Shown here: piece after piece, positions 5,959 to 9,117 of the stretch
Layout of the letters: every line of letters begins with the position of its first letter
Numbering within the stretch: position 1 is the stretch's first letter
Origin: an uncultured Ruminococcus sp.
GTDB lineage: Bacteria > Bacillota > Clostridia > Oscillospirales > Ruminococcaceae
Reading direction: 5' to 3'
DNA length: 9,117 nucleotides
Assembly: GCA_900556055.1 (NCBI GenBank)
Contig: USNJ01000078.1
Location: 1-9,117 of the forward strand
Translations under genes and position numbers: made by a program
Notes under the pieces: model-generated
What the model saw: the letters and a program-made list of their open reading frames with translations, nothing else
The model's database searches: none
What the model was told of the DNA's origin: nothing

Positions 5959-7083
5959 TTAGATAACTGCTCCCTTACCGATATACAGAGGATAATTCTG
6001 AGAGCCTGTGAGCATGCGGTGATTGGATATCTGCACCTTCTTGTCGGTGATAACGTAGCTGATATCGGACTTCTGACCGATAACGCCCTCCTGCATGATG
6101 ATGGAATTCTTGATCTCAGCGCCCTTTTCTACCTTGACGCCTCTGAAGAGGATAGAATTCTCAACAGTACCCTCGATAATGCAGCCGTCAGCGATAAGCG
6201 AGTTCTTTACAGATGCGCCGATGCCGAACTTTACGGGAGCATTATCTCTTACCTTTGTATAGATAGGAGTTTCGGATCTGAAGAGCTTTGCACGGTTATC
6301 ACCGCTCAGAAGCTCCATGTTTGCTTTGTAGTAGCTGTCCATCGAATCGATCTTGGAGAAGTATCCGTCATAGCGATAGCCCATGATCTTGTATTCGTGG
6401 CTTCTTGCCTGGAGAATATCTCTCTCAAAGCTGTAAAGGCTTCTGGAGGATGCTTCAAGCACGATATTCTTAAGGAATTCCTTGGAGAGAACGAACATAT
6501 TCAGGCTGAGATTGCATGCGCCGCTCATCTGAGGTGAAAGGAGAACATCGTTTACGCGTCCATCGTCGTTCACGCCGATAATTGTGGAATTCTGAGACTG
6601 TTCAAGAGAAAGGACATCCTTTGCATATATAACTGTGATATCAGCCATTGTTTCGATATGCTTGTCGATAACATCGGAGTAATCCATGTTGGCAACGACA
6701 TCGCAGTCGGAAAGGATAACATAGTCAGCATCGGAAGTCTTGATGAAATCCCATACGCCGTAGAGTGCTTCAAGGCGGCCTCTGTACATGCCGCTTGCAA
6801 CGTGTGAGAAAGGAGGCAGGAGATGGAGTCCGCCGTTCTTTCTTGCGAGATCCCACTCACGTCCGGAACCAACGTGATCGAGCAGTGACTGATAGTTTGA
6901 ACGTGTGATAACGCCAACCTCAGAAACTCCGCTGTTTACCATGTTGGAAAGAGGAAAATCGATAAGACGGTATCTTCCGCCGAACAGAACGGAACCCATT
7001 GTTCTGGATTTTGTAAGATCGTAGATTGTTTCGTCATGCATATTGGCGAAAATAAGGCCAAGGATTTTATGTTTCGTACTCAT
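5959..7083 (-). CDS. glgD: GlgD, non-catalytic subunit of ADP-glucose pyrophosphorylase
   Basis: GlgD is the partner of GlgC in Bacillota; from the family, a GlgC/GlgD hetero-oligomer is more active than GlgC alone. The 374 residues align by eye with GlgC: FGGRYRLIDFPLSN (35-48), a nucleotidyltransferase domain, and a C-terminal hexapeptide left-handed beta-helix (about 285-374, e.g. IADGCIIEGTVENSI). The catalytic motifs are degenerate. The ATP-binding loop AGGQGSRL of GlgC is replaced by a segment around FANMHDETI (12-20), SGDHIY by SDCDVV (125-130), and DVGT by KIDS. This separates it from a second GlgC. The start is supported by GGAGG nine bases upstream. Only 15 bp separate it from glgC, so the two are surely co-transcribed and probably translated in balance. 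Confidence 0.95.
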   Translation of the reverse strand: MSTKHKILGLIFANMHDETIYDLTKSRTMGSVLFGGRYRLIDFPLSNMVNSGVSEVGVITRSNYQSLLDHVGSGREWDLARKNGGLHLLPPFSHVASGMYRGRLEALYGVWDFIKTSDADYVILSDCDVVANMDYSDVIDKHIETMADITVIYAKDVLSLEQSQNSTIIGVNDDGRVNDVLLSPQMSGACNLSLNMFVLSKEFLKNIVLEASSRSLYSFERDILQARSHEYKIMGYRYDGYFSKIDSMDSYYKANMELLSGDNRAKLFRSETPIYTKVRDNAPVKFGIGASVKNSLIADGCIIEGTVENSILFRGVKVEKGAEIKNSIIMQEGVIGQKSDISYVITDKKVQISNHRMLTGSQNYPLYIGKGAVI

Positions 7084-7098
7084 TTCAGCGTTCCTCCA

Positions 7099-8295
7099 TT
7101 ATATATTTTCCGAGACGATCTGCTTAGGAAGAACCTTTGCGTTCTCCGAGATATTAACGTTGTGTCCTACAACAGCGATTCCCCATTCATCTCTGTTAGT
7201 GATGCTCTCAGGTCTTGCGCCGATCTGAGCGTTGGATTCAACAACAGTGTTTTCGCCGATGATAGCATATTCAACAACTGCGCCTGCCTTGATAACAGAG
7301 CCGGGCATGATAATGGAATCTGTAACGGTAGCACCCTTTTCGATCTTTACGCCCGGTGAGATAACGGAGAAATCAACCTTTCCCTCGATCTCGCAGCCCT
7401 CAGCGATCATTGAGTTCTCAACAACAGCGTCGGAGCTTACATACTGAGGAGGCATAATAGGATTTCTGGAGTAGATCTTCCACTCGGGATCATACAGGTC
7501 GATCGGAATATTCGGGTTAAGGAGGTCCATGTTAGCTTCCCAGAGGCTGTCGAGAGTTCCGACATCCTTCCAGTAGCCGTCGAAGTGGTAAGCAACCATC
7601 TTTTCGCCGTTTGCCTTCATATCGGGGATAATGTTCTTACCGAAGTCCTTGGAGGCTGTTTCGTCCTTTTCGTTTTCGATAAGATACTTCTTGAGCTTTT
7701 TCCATGTAAATATGTAGATGCCCATAGATGCGAGGGTTGAGCGGGGGTGCTTGGGCTTTTCCTCAAAGTCAACGATGTTGTCGTCCTCGTCGGTTATCAT
7801 GATGCCGAAACGAGAAGCTTCTTCCATCGAAACATCGAGAACAGCGATAGTAGCGTCCGCATTCTTCTGCTTGTGGTATTCAAGCATATCATTGTAATCC
7901 ATCTTGTAGATGTGGTCACCCGAAAGGATAACAACATACTCAGGATCGTATCTGTCTACGAAATTGATATTCTGGTAGATAGCGTTAGCGGTACCCTTAT
8001 ACCACTGAGCGCCGAGAGCTGTCTGGAAAGGCGGCAGATTGTGAACGCCTCCGTGCAGCTTATCGAGATCCCACGGCTGACCGTTTCCGATGTAGTCGTG
8101 AAGTACGAGAGGCTGATACTGAGTCAGAACGCCGACTGTATCAATGCCTGAATTTACGCAGTTTGAGAGCGGGAAATCAATGATCCTGTACTTTCCGCCG
8201 AAAGGAACGCTGGGTTTGGCGACGTTCTGGGTCAGTGCGTAAAGCCGCGAGCCCTGTCCGCCTGCCAAAAGCATCGCAATACAGCTTTTTTTCAT
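7099..8295 (-). CDS. glgC: Glucose-1-phosphate adenylyltransferase (ADP-glucose pyrophosphorylase)
   Basis: GlgC makes ADP-glucose and pyrophosphate from ATP and glucose-1-phosphate, the committed and usually allosterically controlled step of bacterial glycogen synthesis. The 398 residues show all expected motifs: AGGQGSRL (11-18) for [23 protein letters not shown] (26-45), the catalytic Asp127 in [15 protein letters not shown] (177-181) with Lys180 at the glucose-1-phosphate site, DVGT (244-247), and a left-handed beta-helix of hexapeptide repeats (about 290-398) for oligomerisation and regulation. The start is set by AAGAGG eight bases before the ATG. It is the first gene of glgCDA. No convincing promoter lies in the ~80 bp upstream, where the sequence changes to unrelated GC-rich DNA, so the true control region is probably missing from this contig. 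Confidence 0.97.
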   Translation of the reverse strand: MKKSCIAMLLAGGQGSRLYALTQNVAKPSVPFGGKYRIIDFPLSNCVNSGIDTVGVLTQYQPLVLHDYIGNGQPWDLDKLHGGVHNLPPFQTALGAQWYKGTANAIYQNINFVDRYDPEYVVILSGDHIYKMDYNDMLEYHKQKNADATIAVLDVSMEEASRFGIMITDEDDNIVDFEEKPKHPRSTLASMGIYIFTWKKLKKYLIENEKDETASKDFGKNIIPDMKANGEKMVAYHFDGYWKDVGTLDSLWEANMDLLNPNIPIDLYDPEWKIYSRNPIMPPQYVSSDAVVENSMIAEGCEIEGKVDFSVISPGVKIEKGATVTDSIIMPGSVIKAGAVVEYAIIGENTVVESNAQIGARPESITNRDEWGIAVVGHNVNISENAKVLPKQIVSENI

Positions 8296-8375
8296 ACGTC
8301 AAGCCTCTTTCATACATCGTTTATGTTCAGCCCGGTGCGCACCGGCGCTTGTTTACGCAGTTGGATTTCGCCGAA
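8296..8375. other. Spacer with a 14-bp palindrome at the compositional break
   Basis: CCGGTGCGCACCGG (8332-8345) is a perfect palindrome. It could be the terminator hairpin of the pth fragment, though no T-run follows on the minus strand, or an operator. The glgC RBS lies on the left side and the pth stop on the right, so the change between source genomes, if the contig is chimeric, lies inside this spacer. No -10/-35 pair reading into glgC was found. Confidence 0.5.
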
Positions 8376-8741
8376 TTATCTGGTGTTGAATTTGTTCATG
8401 GCTCTGTCAGCGCCCTCGGCGATGTAGCACTCGGCGGCTTCGCCCGCGCGCGCGGCGGCGACCGCCATGTCCTCCGCGTCCTGATTTTTAAATGGCGACA
8501 GCACCCAGTCCTTCACGTCATAGTCCGGGTGCGGCGGCGCGCCGACGCCGAGGCGGATGCGCGGGAAGTCCTCGGTGCCCAGCAGCGCGATGATGCTTTT
8601 CAGCCCGTTGTGCCCGCCGGCGGAGCCCTTCTTGCGGATGCGGAGCGCCCCCACGGGCAGCGCCATCTCGTCGGACACGACGATGATATGCTCCGGCGGG
8701 ATCCTGTAAAAGCGCGCGGCGGCGGCGACCGCCTCGCCGGA
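8376..8741 (-). pseudogene. pth: Peptidyl-tRNA hydrolase, C-terminal fragment
   Basis: Pth hydrolyses the ester bond of peptidyl-tRNAs released from stalled ribosomes. This fragment holds the last ~122 residues of a protein that is normally ~190 long. Recognisable elements are SGEAVAAAARFY, IIVVSDEMALPVG with the conserved Asp (E. coli D93 position), IRKKGSAGGHNGLKSI, GTEDFPRIRLGVG and the C-terminal RAMNKFN before a TAA stop. Homology ends at the Ser-Gly of the usual MNLSGE motif. The N-terminal third, with the catalytic His and both N-terminal Asn residues, is absent, and upstream the same DNA reads as ftsZ on the other strand. Hand counts give about 72% GC in line 8641-8700 against 38% in line 7861-7920. 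Truncation by a misassembly is more likely than a natural pseudogene. The codon and GC bias would suit a high-GC Oscillospiraceae source (inference). Confidence 0.85.
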
Positions 8742-9117
8742 CGTGGCGCGGGAGGGCTTCCTGCCGAGGCTCAGGCCGCATTCCTCGACAACCAGGAAGT
8801 GCTGGATCCGCAGCTCGAAGGCGTACATACCGCGATAATAGTCACCGCACTTGGAGGAGGAACCGGCAGCGGTGCGACCAGCGAGATCGTAAGGCACCTC
8901 TCGGCAAAGGGCATCACATCAATCGTATTCGCCACGCTTCCCTTCTCGTTCGAGGGACAGGAGCGGGCATCCCACGCGAACACGGCCATCGGCTCGATAG
9001 AGCACGTCGCGGACGCCTCGGTGCCGCTGCCGCTCGACACGCTGATGGCGGACAGTTCCTGCGACAACATGACGGATGCGCTCGCCAGGATGGCAGACAC
9101 GCTCGCGACCGCGATCA
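8739..9117 (+). CDS. ftsZ: Divergent FtsZ (tubulin-like cell-division GTPase), internal fragment
   Basis: An uninterrupted frame of 126 codons runs off the right edge. It contains the tubulin/FtsZ signature GGGTGSG (8853-8873), which binds the GTP phosphates. Before it are GRGAGGLP (FtsZ equivalent GLGAGGNPEVG) and HTAIIVTAL. After it come SIVFATLPFSFEGQERA (equivalent of VAVVTKPFxFEG) and SVPLPLDTL (equivalent of the I-V-I-PNDRL strand and loop). FtsZ polymerises into the Z-ring at the division site. The fragment lacks the N-terminal ~70 residues and everything after the early GTPase domain. The left limit is the point where pth homology on the opposite strand ends, not a start codon. The sequence differs clearly from Clostridia FtsZ: ATLPF replaces VTKPF and PLDTL replaces PNDRL. 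The ATLPF form recalls FtsZ of Verrucomicrobiota and relatives, as far as I remember it. GC is about 65% in one hand-counted line. Confidence 0.82.

Noticed and set aside
5881..6537. 218-codon plus-strand open frame opposite glgD
   Set aside because: It is a shadow of glgD; its composition follows the antisense codons and no start signal precedes it.
8518..8781. Arg-rich 87-codon minus-strand frame resembling a basic peptide
   Set aside because: It is an out-of-frame reading of GC-rich pth DNA and crosses the pth/ftsZ junction.
8742..8897. N-terminal extension of the Pth frame up to an ATG at 8897
   Set aside because: It has no Pth similarity and is the antisense reading of the FtsZ fragment, so it is not part of the protein.
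1..9117. CRISPR arrays, tRNA/rRNA genes, transposases, attachment sites or defence genes
   Set aside because: No regularly spaced direct repeats, RNA gene sequences, insertion-sequence ends or related protein motifs were seen on either strand.

Overview
The window looks like a metagenome-assembled stretch from a Bacillota (Clostridia) gut or rumen bacterium close to Ruminococcus. The evidence is a glgC-glgD-glgA glycogen operon (GlgD is a Bacillota hallmark), a DUF4358-type lipoprotein, an ABC-2/DUF6449-like membrane protein, AGAAAGGA/GGAGG ribosome binding sites and moderate GC. The last ~0.8 kb does not fit. It becomes strongly GC-rich and carries two gene fragments that end abruptly against each other.

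Layout. Positions 1-1490 (+): 3' part of a membrane protein with a large extracytoplasmic domain, cut by the left edge. 1539-1865 (+): small Ser/Thr-rich lipoprotein, closed by a strong terminator (1887-1923). 1924-2189: AT-rich spacer with a good promoter. 2207-2827 (+): DUF4358-like lipoprotein with a damaged or very unusual 5' end. 2881-2919: bidirectional terminator separating it from the convergent MATE transporter gene (2918-4282, -). 4355-4421: two hairpins that end the glg operon. 4444-8295 (-): glgC, glgD, glgA, transcribed in that order. 8296-8375: short spacer with a 14-bp perfect palindrome. 8376-8741 (-): C-terminal two-thirds of peptidyl-tRNA hydrolase. 8739-9117 (+): internal fragment of a divergent FtsZ, running off the right edge.

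How the genes work together. GlgC makes ADP-glucose from glucose-1-phosphate and ATP. GlgD is its catalytically degenerate partner subunit. GlgA transfers the glucose to growing alpha-1,4-glucan. The three form one tight minus-strand transcription unit, but no branching enzyme, phosphorylase or debranching enzyme lies in the window. The two lipoproteins and the truncated membrane protein are envelope components of unknown role. The MATE gene is an independent unit with its own promoter.

I see no convincing new biological system. The points most worth checking are the probable assembly chimera at the right end (two junctions), the divergent FtsZ fragment, the disrupted signal peptide of the DUF4358 protein, a non-canonical GlgA nucleotide-binding loop, and a hairpin motif found at two separate loci.
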